Positions 26,138 through 35,531 of a stretch of 64,000 nucleotides of DNA are shown here, piece after piece. Location: positions 1-64,000 of the forward strand of contig CAZQCX010000005.1 in the NCBI GenBank assembly GCA_964591705.1. Direction: 5' to 3'. Below the pieces are notes generated by a model. The model was not told where the DNA came from and did no database searches. It saw only the letters and a program-made list of their open reading frames with translations. A program made the translations under genes and the position numbers. Numbering within the stretch: position 1 is the stretch's first letter; the number at the start of each line of letters is the position of its first letter. The DNA comes from UBA11855 sp964591705 (GTDB lineage: Archaea; Thermoproteota; Bathyarchaeia; Bathyarchaeales; Bathycorpusculaceae).

Positions 26138-27385
26138 CTAATTGAGTCTAGTCTGTTGATCACTGGATCGATTGATTCTCCTGTCAGCAACCAAAAGCGG
26201 CATAAAGCCTCCTTCTTTGACGAGCCCAAACCCGCCGTTAATTGCTGAAAACTCATCAAACTTACAGACGTCGTCAGGATCCCAAGAAGGAGAGTAAATC
26301 ACAAAAGGCACTGGCTCTCGTGTATGCGTCCCGACAGCAATCGGAGTTGGATGATCTGGAAGAACCGCAATCGCAAAGGGTTCACTCATGCCGCCGAGGA
26401 TTCTGCCTAGAAGTCTTTTATCCAAATCCTCTATCGTCTTAACTTTCAAATTGTAATCTTTAACGTGCCCAGCTTCATCAGGCGCCTCAACATGAACAAA
26501 AACCAAGTCATTGCTCGAAAGCGCTTTCAACGTTGAATCTGCTTTGCCCTCGTAGTTCGTATCATGTGAGCCAGTCGCCCCTGACACATTGATCACCTCC
26601 ATTCCTGCGTAGGTTCCTATTCCTTTCACTAAATCTACAGCAGAGATGACGGCTGCCTTCAGGCCATACTTTTCCTTGAACGTCTCCAGTAACGGTTTTT
26701 TGCCCCCACCCCACGGCCAAATCATGTTTCCAGGATTCTTGCTCCCCATCTTTCTAGCTACGTTCACTGGATGAGAAGCCAAAACTCTCTTTGACTCAAG
26801 TATCATTTTTCTCATTAGGGCAACCACTTCCTCCGCTTCCATAGCCTTTGCTTTCGGCAAAATTTCCATTATTCTTTTTCCACTGGCGTCATGAGGTGGA
26901 GTACACTCAATCAAATGAGGATTCGGCATTCTTCTCAAGATCATTAAATGCCGATAGTCTAGTCCAGGAAAGAACTCGATTTCTCCATCCCTCTGAAAGA
27001 CCTTCTTGACAGCCGTCATTATTTCTGAGGATTCACTGCTCGTTATGTGCCCAGCAGAGTAATCCACAAGCACCCCGTCCTTTTCAGTTATCAGGTTGCA
27101 TCTGAAGGCAGCGTCATCCTGCGCTAGCTGTACGCCTCTTGCAGGAGCTTCCAAAGGTCCTCTAGCAGCGCAAGACGTGACAGGATTGTAACCCAAAACT
27201 GAGAGGATAGCCACATCTGAACCTGGATTTATACCATCTGGAACCGTTCTGAGCAGGCCATTGCGACCTTTGGCCGCCAAAGAATCCATGTTAGGTTTGT
27301 GCGCTGCTTGAAGAGGCGTCAAGTTTCCCAGTTCGGGAAGAGGATAGTCAGCCATCCCGTCGCCGACAACAATTATGTATTTCAT
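26138..27385 (-). CDS. apgM: archaeal-type cofactor-independent phosphoglycerate mutase
   Basis: The 415-residue protein belongs to the alkaline-phosphatase superfamily. The metal and nucleophile region is VGDGMADYP at the N-terminus with GSDVAILS near 57, and later VHVEAPDEAGH and LPDHPTP, where conserved Asp and His residues bind metal. This family was first proposed as an alternative homoserine kinase and later shown in archaea to interconvert 3- and 2-phosphoglycerate. Because a normal GHMP thrB is its neighbour, phosphoglycerate mutase is preferred. It is 134 bases from thrB on the same strand. Confidence 0.85.
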   Translation of the reverse strand: MKYIIVVGDGMADYPLPELGNLTPLQAAHKPNMDSLAAKGRNGLLRTVPDGINPGSDVAILSVLGYNPVTSCAARGPLEAPARGVQLAQDDAAFRCNLITEKDGVLVDYSAGHITSSESSEIMTAVKKVFQRDGEIEFFPGLDYRHLMILRRMPNPHLIECTPPHDASGKRIMEILPKAKAMEAEEVVALMRKMILESKRVLASHPVNVARKMGSKNPGNMIWPWGGGKKPLLETFKEKYGLKAAVISAVDLVKGIGTYAGMEVINVSGATGSHDTNYEGKADSTLKALSSNDLVFVHVEAPDEAGHVKDYNLKVKTIEDLDKRLLGRILGGMSEPFAIAVLPDHPTPIAVGTHTREPVPFVIYSPSWDPDDVCKFDEFSAINGGFGLVKEGGFMPLLVADRRINRSSDQQTRLN

Positions 27386-27489
27386 ATGGTCTTCCCCAGT
27401 GCATGGGTTGCAATTGCGTCAACGGTTACTTATCTCTCTATTGCTAAGTTAATGCATGTGGCGTTCCAACCGATTAAAAAAGCATTTGA

Positions 27490-28095
27490 TTAGCTTATCA
27501 TATTGGAAAGAATTTCATAGGCTTTGAGGCTGTCTTTTTTCTCCACAACCATGATCGTCTCAGTCCAGCATGAGATGAACTCTATGATGTTTACGTTCTG
27601 CTCTGCCAACAATGCAGCTAGGAAAGCTACTACTCCCGGCGTCGCTTCCAACTCTTCTGGTGAATGCACCACGATCATTGTGCAGTTTTCATGCTTAACC
27701 AATGGATTGATTCTCTCCGGCAAGTCACTTCGGTCAAGGAGATAAACGTGCTTTCCAAGAAGGTCAACCTTCAAGCCATTTCTGACTTCCACTTCTTTAG
27801 TTGTGATGATCACTGATTTCCTGTCGTGGACTACGATATTGCTGCGTTTTAGGAGTTGAAGGACTTTCTCTTCTCGGTTTTGCCTGTGTTTTTGAAGTTC
27901 CGCGGCAAACCTTCGTAGAGCCGCCTTAACTGCACTAGCGTTGTCAATTTTCAACTCTGTTTGTATTTGCCTTGAGAGTCCACTGAGGTTAACTATGCCT
28001 TTTTCCAAGGCTTCCAGAAGATATGGTTTGTTCCGCAGGTGACTTCTTACATTCTGAGCTGTTGTCATGGTGCAGTGTTGTACCATCTGAGACAT
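27490..28095 (-). CDS. ACT-domain protein, probable regulator, divergent from argG
   Basis: The protein is 201 residues from 28095, or 192 from the Met at 28068. The N-terminal half is helical with a segment like a helix-turn-helix (about 12-90). The C-terminal half resembles an ACT domain (about 135-201): a beta strand with MIVVHSPEE, then a helix and the strand NIIEFISCWTETIMVVE. ACT domains bind amino acids. It faces argG across about 100 bases that contain a promoter box shared with lysW and dapA. A regulator responding to arginine or lysine is the simplest reading, but this is inference. Its promoter overlaps that of argG. Confidence 0.65.
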   Translation of the reverse strand: MSQMVQHCTMTTAQNVRSHLRNKPYLLEALEKGIVNLSGLSRQIQTELKIDNASAVKAALRRFAAELQKHRQNREEKVLQLLKRSNIVVHDRKSVIITTKEVEVRNGLKVDLLGKHVYLLDRSDLPERINPLVKHENCTMIVVHSPEELEATPGVVAFLAALLAEQNVNIIEFISCWTETIMVVEKKDSLKAYEILSNMIS

Positions 28096-28102
28096 TTAAG
28101 GC

Positions 28103-28143
28103 TTGTCATGTAACAATGAAGTCACAAAGTTTAAAAACAACCC
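28103..28143 (+). promoter_or_regulatory. argG promoter with box shared with lysW
   Basis: TTGTCATG at 28103-28110 and AAGTCACAA at 28119-28127 are followed by AGTTTAAAA (TATA, to 28135) and AACAACCC. The same elements occur before lysW, with a three-base gap between the two half-sites there and eight here. The TATA box puts transcription near 28157. Confidence 0.6.
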
Positions 28144-28193
28144 CCGGGAGGTATGAAGAAAAAACTATTTCAGAAAACGGGGGGAGCAGTGTC

Positions 28194-29417
28194 GTGGCGG
28201 AAAGAATAGTATTAGCTTACTCGGGCGGTCTCGACACTTCTGTGCTTGTTAAATGGCTCCAAGAGAAATACGCCGCCGCGGTCATCACCGTTACAGTCGA
28301 TGTGGGACAACAGGAAAATCTGAAGGAGATAGAAGAGAAGGCAGTGAATCTTGGCGTTGTAAGTCACTATTCCGTAGATGCTAGAGAGGATTTTGCATTA
28401 AACTATGTCTTTCCAGCCATCAAAGCAAACGCGCTTTACGAAGGCAAGTACCCCCTAAGCACAAGCTTGTCACGGCCTCTCATAGTGGAAAAAATGATCG
28501 AGGTAGCAAGGAAGGAAGAAGCCACGGCATTTGCCCATGGTTGCACTGGTAAAGGAAACGACCAAGTACGGTTTGATGTCACGGTTGGAGCGTTAGCGCC
28601 TGACCTAAAGATTATAGCCCCAGTCCGCGAGTGGGCAATGGCCCGGGACGAGGAAATCGCATATGCCAAAGCTCATGGCATACCCATCTCAACTTCTGCA
28701 AAGAAGTACAGTATAGACCAAAACATATGGGGCAGATCCATCGAATGTGGTCTCCTCGAAGATGCAAGTAGGGAACCTCCTGAAGATGCTTTTGAATGGA
28801 CTTGTTCTCCTGAAAATGCGCCAAACAAACCCGAGTATGTGACCATCACTTTCGAAGCAGGCGTCCCAGTGGCTCTTAACAGCGTTGCTCTTGATCCTCT
28901 CACATTGGTAGAGAGAACGAATCATATGGCTGGAAAACATGGGGTTGGTCGTATAGACCACATCGAAGACCGTCTAGTGGGCATAAAATCCCGAGAAATC
29001 TACGAATGCCCGGCAGCAACCGTCTTACTAGAAGCTCACAAAGACCTAGAGAAGATGGTCCTTACACGGCACGAGGTCTTGTTTAAGCAGCAAATCGACG
29101 CACAATGGGCTTTTTTGGCGTATGCAGGTTTATGGATGGACCCGCTACAGGAAGACCTTGAAGCCTTCATAAACAAAAGTCAAGAAAATGTCACTGGTGA
29201 GGTGCGTGTGAAGCTTTACAAGGGTAGCTTTCAGATTGTGGGGCGCTCCTCGCCGATGTCGCTTTATGATCAGAACTTGGTGAATTACAACATTAAAACG
29301 GGCTTTAACCAGTCGTACTCTAAAGGCTTCATAGAGCTGTGGGGTCTGCAGACAAGAATGCATAATGTGCTGAAGCGAGAGGCTAAGGAGCAAAAAGCAG
29401 CTAAGGGCGGAGCGTAA
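28194..29417 (+). CDS. argG: argininosuccinate synthase
   Basis: This enzyme joins citrulline and aspartate with ATP. The start is taken at GTG 28194, giving MAERIVLAYSGGLDTS, the standard N-terminus with the PP-loop SGGLDTS. The frame is open further upstream, but that would begin before the TATA box at 28129-28135. Later motifs are HGCTGKGNDQVRFD and YEGKYPL, which contact the substrates. It overlaps argH by one base (TAATG), so they are coupled. It is the first gene of the argG-argH-carA-carB operon. Confidence 0.95.
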   Translation: MAERIVLAYSGGLDTSVLVKWLQEKYAAAVITVTVDVGQQENLKEIEEKAVNLGVVSHYSVDAREDFALNYVFPAIKANALYEGKYPLSTSLSRPLIVEKMIEVARKEEATAFAHGCTGKGNDQVRFDVTVGALAPDLKIIAPVREWAMARDEEIAYAKAHGIPISTSAKKYSIDQNIWGRSIECGLLEDASREPPEDAFEWTCSPENAPNKPEYVTITFEAGVPVALNSVALDPLTLVERTNHMAGKHGVGRIDHIEDRLVGIKSREIYECPAATVLLEAHKDLEKMVLTRHEVLFKQQIDAQWAFLAYAGLWMDPLQEDLEAFINKSQENVTGEVRVKLYKGSFQIVGRSSPMSLYDQNLVNYNIKTGFNQSYSKGFIELWGLQTRMHNVLKREAKEQKAAKGGA

Positions 29418-30916
29418 TGTCGAAACTGTTGCGTGGCGGACGGTTATCACCTGTGCGGGAAGACGTTGCCAAGTTTACTTCTTCAATGAAAGACGATGTG
29501 AAACTAGCCACAGCTGTCATCGGCATTAACAAAGCACACGTAGTAATGCTATTAGAACAGAAAATCATCAAGCAGTCCGACGGCGCAAAGCTTCTGCAGG
29601 CCCTAGTCAAATGCTCCAGCACTGTCTTGGGTGTTTTGGCTGAAGATGTTCACATGGCTGTTGAGGAGACAGTGCTTAAAGAGGTGGGCGAGGCAGCGGG
29701 CGGAAACCTACATATCGCGAAGAGCAGAAACGACCAAGTTGTCACAGCCATCCGCATGGAGCTGCGAAACGAGTTGCTCGGTCTGATGCGTGCCGTGGCT
29801 CATGTGCAAGCCCACTTAGCTGAAGCGGCAGAAAAACACCTAACCACCGTCATTCTGGAGTACACTCACTTGCAGCCTGCGCAGCCCGTGACGTTCGCCC
29901 ATTACCTTCTATCGCACTTTGCTGCACTGGAACGCGACCTCCAAAGACTTCAAAGCGCTTACGCACGAGTTAATCTTTGTCCTCTCGGCGCAGGAGCCTT
30001 AGCTACAACAAGCTTCCCCATAAACCGCGACCGCACAGCAGAACTCTTGGGCTTCAACGGTTTAGCGGAAAACTCAATCGACGCTGTAGGTAGCCGAGAT
30101 TTCGTCACTGAAACCCTCGCCGTGGCCACGCTGATTGCCTTGGACCTGAGTCGTTTTGCCGAGGACCTAATAATCTGGAGTTCATCCGACTTCGGAGTAG
30201 TAGAGCTTCCAGACGAGTTCACCAGCACAAGCAGCATCATGCCGCAGAAGAAAAACCCCGAGGTTTTGGAGGTCATCCGTGCAAGAGCCAGCCACGTGCT
30301 CGGCGATTTTGTGGCTTCAGCCGCTGCGGTGAAGAGCTTGCCATCCGCGTATAACCTCGACTTTCAGGAAATCACGCCTAAGCTCTGGGGATCCATAGAA
30401 AACGTTCACGCTTCGTTGGACATGTTCCACAAGCTTCTTCCTAAACTGAAAGTAACCGCGGATGTTTCTGGCAAAACGAACGCGAGCTTTGTGGCTGCAA
30501 CCGAGTTGGCTAACGTGCTTGTTCGTAAATGTGATGTTCCGTTTCGAACGGCGCACAAGATAGTTGGTGCTCTCGTCAAGTTGTTGATAGAGGCACAACT
30601 GACTTTCGCAGATGCTACGCCTGAAATGCTACAGAGCGCGGCTAAGAACGTTGCAGGCATCAAATTAACAGTCAAAGCTGAAGACTTGGAAGCGCTTGCA
30701 GATCCGCTTGCGCTGGTTGATGCCTGCAGAGTCAAAGGCGGAGCCGCACCAGCCGAAGTTAAAAGAGCACTGACTGAATGGCAAAAACAACTAGCCATCA
30801 CTCGAGTCAACATATCCGAGATGGATAGGGCTCTTGAAGAGGCTGAAAACAAACTAGATACGGCGGTCAAGTCATATTTCAGCGAAAACGTAAAGCTTAA
30901 AAAAACAAAACGGTAG
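29417..30916 (+). CDS. argH: argininosuccinate lyase
   Basis: This 499-residue lyase releases arginine and fumarate. The fumarase-superfamily signature SSIMPQKKNPEV lies near residue 275, and the N-terminal AKSRNDQV motif near 103 contacts substrate. The stop-start overlap with argG (bases 29415-29419) is typical of translational coupling. The C-terminus is basic. The family assignment is clear from the signature. Confidence 0.95.
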   Translation: MSKLLRGGRLSPVREDVAKFTSSMKDDVKLATAVIGINKAHVVMLLEQKIIKQSDGAKLLQALVKCSSTVLGVLAEDVHMAVEETVLKEVGEAAGGNLHIAKSRNDQVVTAIRMELRNELLGLMRAVAHVQAHLAEAAEKHLTTVILEYTHLQPAQPVTFAHYLLSHFAALERDLQRLQSAYARVNLCPLGAGALATTSFPINRDRTAELLGFNGLAENSIDAVGSRDFVTETLAVATLIALDLSRFAEDLIIWSSSDFGVVELPDEFTSTSSIMPQKKNPEVLEVIRARASHVLGDFVASAAAVKSLPSAYNLDFQEITPKLWGSIENVHASLDMFHKLLPKLKVTADVSGKTNASFVAATELANVLVRKCDVPFRTAHKIVGALVKLLIEAQLTFADATPEMLQSAAKNVAGIKLTVKAEDLEALADPLALVDACRVKGGAAPAEVKRALTEWQKQLAITRVNISEMDRALEEAENKLDTAVKSYFSENVKLKKTKR

Positions 30917-30929
30917 GTAGTATAGGGCT

Positions 30930-32075
30930 TTGATATCAGAACAAAGTTCCAGCAAAAATAAAAAAGCGGTTCTCCTGTTAGAAGACGGCACTTTCTTCAT
31001 CGGCAAAGGGTTTGGCGCAGCATGTAAAATTTCAGGCGAAGTAGTCTTCTCAACATCCATGGTTGGATACCCAGAAGCGCTCACTGATCCCTCATACAAA
31101 GGGCAGATTCTAACCTTAACTTACCCGCTTGTAGGCAATTACGGCGTTCCACCCTACGACCTTAACTTCGGCCTCCCGCTCTATTTCGAGTCAGATCGCA
31201 TCCAGGTGCAGGGCTTAGTTATTCACGAACTGTGCCATGAACCGTATCATTGGGCATCAACAAGAACCCTAGACAAGTGGTTATTGGATGAAGGCGTTCC
31301 AGGAATTCACGGTGTTGACACTCGGCACCTTACAAAGAAACTTCGAATGTACGGCGTAATGCTTGGGATTTTACAAGTTTGTGAGGCTGGAGAAGAGCCC
31401 AACTTAGATAACCTTTTGCAAGAAGCGAAAAAAGGCATTCCAGACCCCAACTTGACCGATTTAGTTAAGAAAGTAACCGTGAAGGAACCCATTCATTACA
31501 AAGTTGGCGGCAAACATACCGTCGTCTTGATTGACTGCGGAGTCAAGTATAGCATTCTGCGGAACCTGTTGAAGCGCGGAATCAACGTGATAAGAGTGCC
31601 CTACGACTTCTCAACCAAGGAAATCATGGAATACCATCCAAACGGCGTTTTCCTGAGCAATGGTCCAGGAGACCCGAAAAAATGCGCCAAAACTGTAGAA
31701 TGCGTCAGAGAACTCGTTGAAAAGGTTCCAATGATGGGCATATGCTTAGGCGCTCAGATACTTGCACTAGCGATGGGCGGAGACACTTACAAGCTGAAGT
31801 ATGGTCACCGCTCTCAGAATCAACCAGCGCTGGACCTGAAGACTAACCGCTGTTACATAACCACCCAGAACCACGGATACGCCATAGACACGGAATGTTT
31901 CTGCAGAATACCGTTGGAACCATGGTTCATGAACCCCAACGACAAAACAATCGAAGGCGTAAAGCATAAGACTAAACCTGTTTTTGCAGTGCAGTGGCAT
32001 CCTGAAGCGGCGCCAGGACCCTACGACACCGAGTTTCTGTTTGATACGTTTGCAAAATCAATGGAGTATGCTTAA
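30930..32075 (+). CDS. carA: carbamoyl-phosphate synthase small subunit
   Basis: This glutamine amidotransferase subunit makes ammonia for CarB. The 381 residues start at TTG 30930; the family N-terminus KAVLLLEDGTFF begins about residue 12. The triad is in GICLGAQ (Cys near residue 273) and WHPEAAPGP (His/Glu near 355-357). It follows argH by 13 bases and is followed two bases later by carB. In this operon it supplies carbamoyl phosphate for citrulline, and also for pyrimidines. Confidence 0.95.
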   Translation: MISEQSSSKNKKAVLLLEDGTFFIGKGFGAACKISGEVVFSTSMVGYPEALTDPSYKGQILTLTYPLVGNYGVPPYDLNFGLPLYFESDRIQVQGLVIHELCHEPYHWASTRTLDKWLLDEGVPGIHGVDTRHLTKKLRMYGVMLGILQVCEAGEEPNLDNLLQEAKKGIPDPNLTDLVKKVTVKEPIHYKVGGKHTVVLIDCGVKYSILRNLLKRGINVIRVPYDFSTKEIMEYHPNGVFLSNGPGDPKKCAKTVECVRELVEKVPMMGICLGAQILALAMGGDTYKLKYGHRSQNQPALDLKTNRCYITTQNHGYAIDTECFCRIPLEPWFMNPNDKTIEGVKHKTKPVFAVQWHPEAAPGPYDTEFLFDTFAKSMEYA

Positions 32076-32077
32076 AG

Positions 32078-35000
32078 ATGCCCAAGTTCGATTGGATACG
32101 CAAGGTAATGGTGCTAGGAAGCGGTGCCATAAAAATCGGCGAAGCCGCCGAGTTTGACTACTCTGGAAGCCAGTGCCTCAAAGCTCTGCGGGAAGAGGGT
32201 ATTGAAACTGTCCTGATAAATCCGAACATAGCCACAATTCAAACAGACCCGCGTTTGTCAGGCAAAGTGTATCTTCTGCCTGTGACGCCTGAATACGTGG
32301 AGAAGGTCATTCAAAAAGAAAAACCAGACGGAATCTTACTAGGTTTCGGAGGGCAAACCGCCCTGAACTGTGGTAGCGAGCTCGCCCAAAAAGGCATTTT
32401 CGAAAAATATGATGTGAAGGTTCTGGGGACTCCTATTGAAGCGATAGAAAGAGCCACAAACAGAGAACTCTTCAAACAAACGATGATTAAAGCTAATGTT
32501 CAGGTACTGAGAAGTAAGTCTGCTACCACAGTTCAAGATGCTCTTAAGGTAGCTAGCGAAATCGGCTATCCCGTTATAGCACGTGTTGCTTACACTCTTG
32601 GCGGTAAGGGTGCAGGCGTTGCTTACAATGCTTGGGAGTTAAAAGAGATCGTTACACGTGGCTTAGCGCAAAGCAGGATAAATCAAGTGCTTGTGGAAGA
32701 GTATGTGGGTCACTGGAAGGAGCTTGAGTACGAAGTCATGCGCGACTACGCGGACAACTGCCTAATCGTTTGTAACATGGAGAACTTGGACCCGATGGGG
32801 GTTCACACGGGCGACTCCATAGTCGTTGCGCCTTCGCAGACTCTGACAAACCGCGAGTACCACCTTATGCGATCCGCAGCCATAACCGCAATACGAAGTT
32901 TAGGCATAATCGGCGAATGTAACATTCAATGGGCTTTGCACCCGAAGTCCGAAGAGTTCCGCGCTATCGAAGTCAACTCACGTATGTCAAGAAGCTCTGC
33001 GCTCGCAAGTAAAGTAACAGGATACCCGTTGGCGTACATAGCCACGAAACTATCCATTGGCTACCTTCTTCCCGAACTAATTAACGAAGTCACAGGGGTA
33101 ACTACCGCCTGTTTTGAACCAGCCCTCGACTACGTCACAATCAAAATCCCCCGATGGGACTTGCAGAAATTCAAAAACGTAGATCGCCACATAGGCCCCC
33201 AAATGCGTTCCGTAGGCGAAGTAATGGCTATTGGGCGTTGCGTAGAAGAGGCGCTGCAAAAAGCGGTGCGGATGCTCGACATCGGCAAGAAAGGTTTGGT
33301 CTGTAACGAAGAGGACTCGGAACCTGATCCAATTGAACGAATTAAGGATGTGCTGGCGAACCCAACTGACGAGAGACTTTTCAAAATAGTCAAAGCCTTG
33401 AAAATGGGCATTTCAGTAGAGGAGATCTACCGCCTGAGCGGTGTTGACCCCTTCTTCCTCTACAAAATCCAGAATATTATTAACTTGGAAAGAAAGCTCT
33501 GCACGTTAAATCTTAAAGACGGCGATGCAACAGAAGTTGTGAGAGAAGCGAAGCGTCTCGGGTTCTCCGATGCGCAGATTGCTATTTGTCAAGAAACCAA
33601 AGAACCCGCGATAAGAGAATTCAGAAAAAAAGCGGGCATAACTCCGTCAATAAAGCAGATTGACACTTTGGCGGCTGAGTGGCCAGCTAAAACTAACTAC
33701 CTTTACCTCACATACGGCGGAAACGAGGATGACATAGAACTGAGCAAAGACGAGAGCAAGGTTATTGTGCTGGGTGCTGGGGTCTTCAGAATAGGCTCAA
33801 GCGTGGAATTTGACTGGTGCGGGGTCAACACGATTTGGGCGCTTGAGAAAAACGGCGTCAAAGAAGCTATAATGGTTAACTACAACCCTGAAACGGTTTC
33901 AACAGACTACGACATTTCTGATAAGCTGTACTTTGAAGAATTAACTACTGAGAGAATTCTGGACATTTATGAGAGAGAAAATCCGTTAGGCGTAATCACC
34001 AGTGTTGGCGGGCAGATTCCAAACAACTTGGCGTTGAAACTGGCGAATGCTGGAGTAAAATTGCTCGGCACCTCAGCAGAAAACATTGATTTAGCCGAGG
34101 ACCGGTCAAAGTTCAGCGCGCTTCTGGATCAGTTGGGCATTCCTCAGCCGAGTTGGAGCAAACTTACATCCATAGACGATGCTAAACGGTTCGCGGAGAA
34201 AATCGGTTACCCGGTAATCGTGCGTCCAAGCTATGTGCTGTCAGGCTCCGCCATGCGTGTGGCATATGGCGAAACTGCGCTGGAAAACTTTCTCAAATTA
34301 GCAGCCAAAGTTTCACGTGAGCATCCAGTGGTGATTTCCAAGTTTATAGACAAGGCGAAAGAGGTTGAGGTGGATGGCGTATCTGACGGAGAAATCGTTC
34401 TGATCGGCTCTATAATGGAGCATGTGGAAAATGCTGGTGTTCACAGCGGCGACGCGACAATGAGCATTCCACCTCATACGCTGTCTCCTGAAATCCAGAG
34501 CAAGATTGAGGAAGCAACAGAAAAAATTGTCAATGCACTAAATATCAAGGGGCCATACAACATTCAATACTTGGTGAAGGAAGGCGACGTTTACGTAATC
34601 GAGTGCAATCTGAGGGCTTCGCGATCGCTGCCTTTCGTGAGCAAGACTAGGGGGATAAACATGATAGAACTTGCCACCCTTGCGATGCTGGACAAAAAGT
34701 TTAGTGAGATCAAGTATTGTGGTTTACCTCCCACACGCCATGTCGGCGTTAAAGTTCCCCAATTCAGTTTCATGCGTTTGAGCGGTGCAGACCCGGTTCT
34801 TGGAGTGGAGATGCTGAGTACAGGAGAGGTTGCGTGCTTGGGCGCGAATTTCCCTGATGCCTTCAGCAAGGCGTTGCAATCCGCAGAGTTTCGCATTCCT
34901 CCCAAGGGTGGCTCAGTTCTGATAACTGTGGGTGGTGAAGAGCAAAAACAGAGAGTTTTGCCAATCGCCAAGGCGTTTGAAGCTATGGGCTTTCAGATAT

Positions 35001-35353
35001 ACGCGACAGAGCACACTGCTGAGGCACTGAAAGCAGGGGGAATAGGGCAAGTGACGATTTTGCACAAGGTCAAGGAAACAAGGGTGCACCCAAATATCTT
35101 GGACTTCCTGCAAGAGCAGAAGATTGACCTAGTGATTAATGTACCAACAACAAACAAACAGGCGAAATACTCTGAGATTTTAACTGATGGTTACGTTATT
35201 CGTCGTCAGGCGGTGGAGTTCAATGTTCCAGTGATTACCAACCTCGAGCTAGCCTCAGCTTTGGTTCAGGTTTTGCAGCAGAGAGATCAGAATGGAAAGT
35301 CGATTCAATCTCTGAACGAGTATATGGACGACCTTCCTTGGAAGCTCTGGTAA
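32078..35353 (+). CDS. carB: carbamoyl-phosphate synthase large subunit
   Basis: The 1091-residue protein has two homologous ATP-grasp halves (about 1-550 and 560-950), as in CarB, for bicarbonate and carbamate phosphorylation, and a C-terminal MGS-like regulatory domain (about 950-1091). N-terminal motifs include VLGSGAIKIGEAAEFDYSG, and the second half repeats it as VLGAGVFRIGSSVEFDW. The GGKGAGVAYN glycine-rich loop marks the first ATP site. It is the last gene of the operon. Confidence 0.96.
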   Translation: MPKFDWIRKVMVLGSGAIKIGEAAEFDYSGSQCLKALREEGIETVLINPNIATIQTDPRLSGKVYLLPVTPEYVEKVIQKEKPDGILLGFGGQTALNCGSELAQKGIFEKYDVKVLGTPIEAIERATNRELFKQTMIKANVQVLRSKSATTVQDALKVASEIGYPVIARVAYTLGGKGAGVAYNAWELKEIVTRGLAQSRINQVLVEEYVGHWKELEYEVMRDYADNCLIVCNMENLDPMGVHTGDSIVVAPSQTLTNREYHLMRSAAITAIRSLGIIGECNIQWALHPKSEEFRAIEVNSRMSRSSALASKVTGYPLAYIATKLSIGYLLPELINEVTGVTTACFEPALDYVTIKIPRWDLQKFKNVDRHIGPQMRSVGEVMAIGRCVEEALQKAVRMLDIGKKGLVCNEEDSEPDPIERIKDVLANPTDERLFKIVKALKMGISVEEIYRLSGVDPFFLYKIQNIINLERKLCTLNLKDGDATEVVREAKRLGFSDAQIAICQETKEPAIREFRKKAGITPSIKQIDTLAAEWPAKTNYLYLTYGGNEDDIELSKDESKVIVLGAGVFRIGSSVEFDWCGVNTIWALEKNGVKEAIMVNYNPETVSTDYDISDKLYFEELTTERILDIYERENPLGVITSVGGQIPNNLALKLANAGVKLLGTSAENIDLAEDRSKFSALLDQLGIPQPSWSKLTSIDDAKRFAEKIGYPVIVRPSYVLSGSAMRVAYGETALENFLKLAAKVSREHPVVISKFIDKAKEVEVDGVSDGEIVLIGSIMEHVENAGVHSGDATMSIPPHTLSPEIQSKIEEATEKIVNALNIKGPYNIQYLVKEGDVYVIECNLRASRSLPFVSKTRGINMIELATLAMLDKKFSEIKYCGLPPTRHVGVKVPQFSFMRLSGADPVLGVEMLSTGEVACLGANFPDAFSKALQSAEFRIPPKGGSVLITVGGEEQKQRVLPIAKAFEAMGFQIYATEHTAEALKAGGIGQVTILHKVKETRVHPNILDFLQEQKIDLVINVPTTNKQAKYSEILTDGYVIRRQAVEFNVPVITNLELASALVQVLQQRDQNGKSIQSLNEYMDDLPWKLW

Positions 35354-35471
35354 CCTTTTTCTGCCGGCATCTGACTGACCTTTCCAAATTTGTTACGGAA
35401 ATCGACTTGCAAAATCCTTATTTTCTTAAAGAAAACATCAGACATATACGATATCCGTAGCATAGATAAGT

Positions 35472-35494
35472 AAATCGCAAAGTTTAAATAAACC
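35472..35494 (+). promoter_or_regulatory. dapA promoter with a related box
   Basis: AAATCGCAA at 35472-35480 is followed by AGTTTAAATA (TATA) and AACCC. This matches the lysW and argG arrangement, although the upstream TTGTCATG half-site is absent. The ATG of dapA at 35532 is about 40 bases downstream. Confidence 0.55.
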
Positions 35495-35531
35495 CTCCCT
35501 TGAATCATAAACCTCAACTGAGGAAAATGAA

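Noticed and set aside
28023..28193. Upstream extension of the argG frame
   Set aside because: It runs through the argG promoter and into the divergent gene; the family N-terminus begins at 28194.
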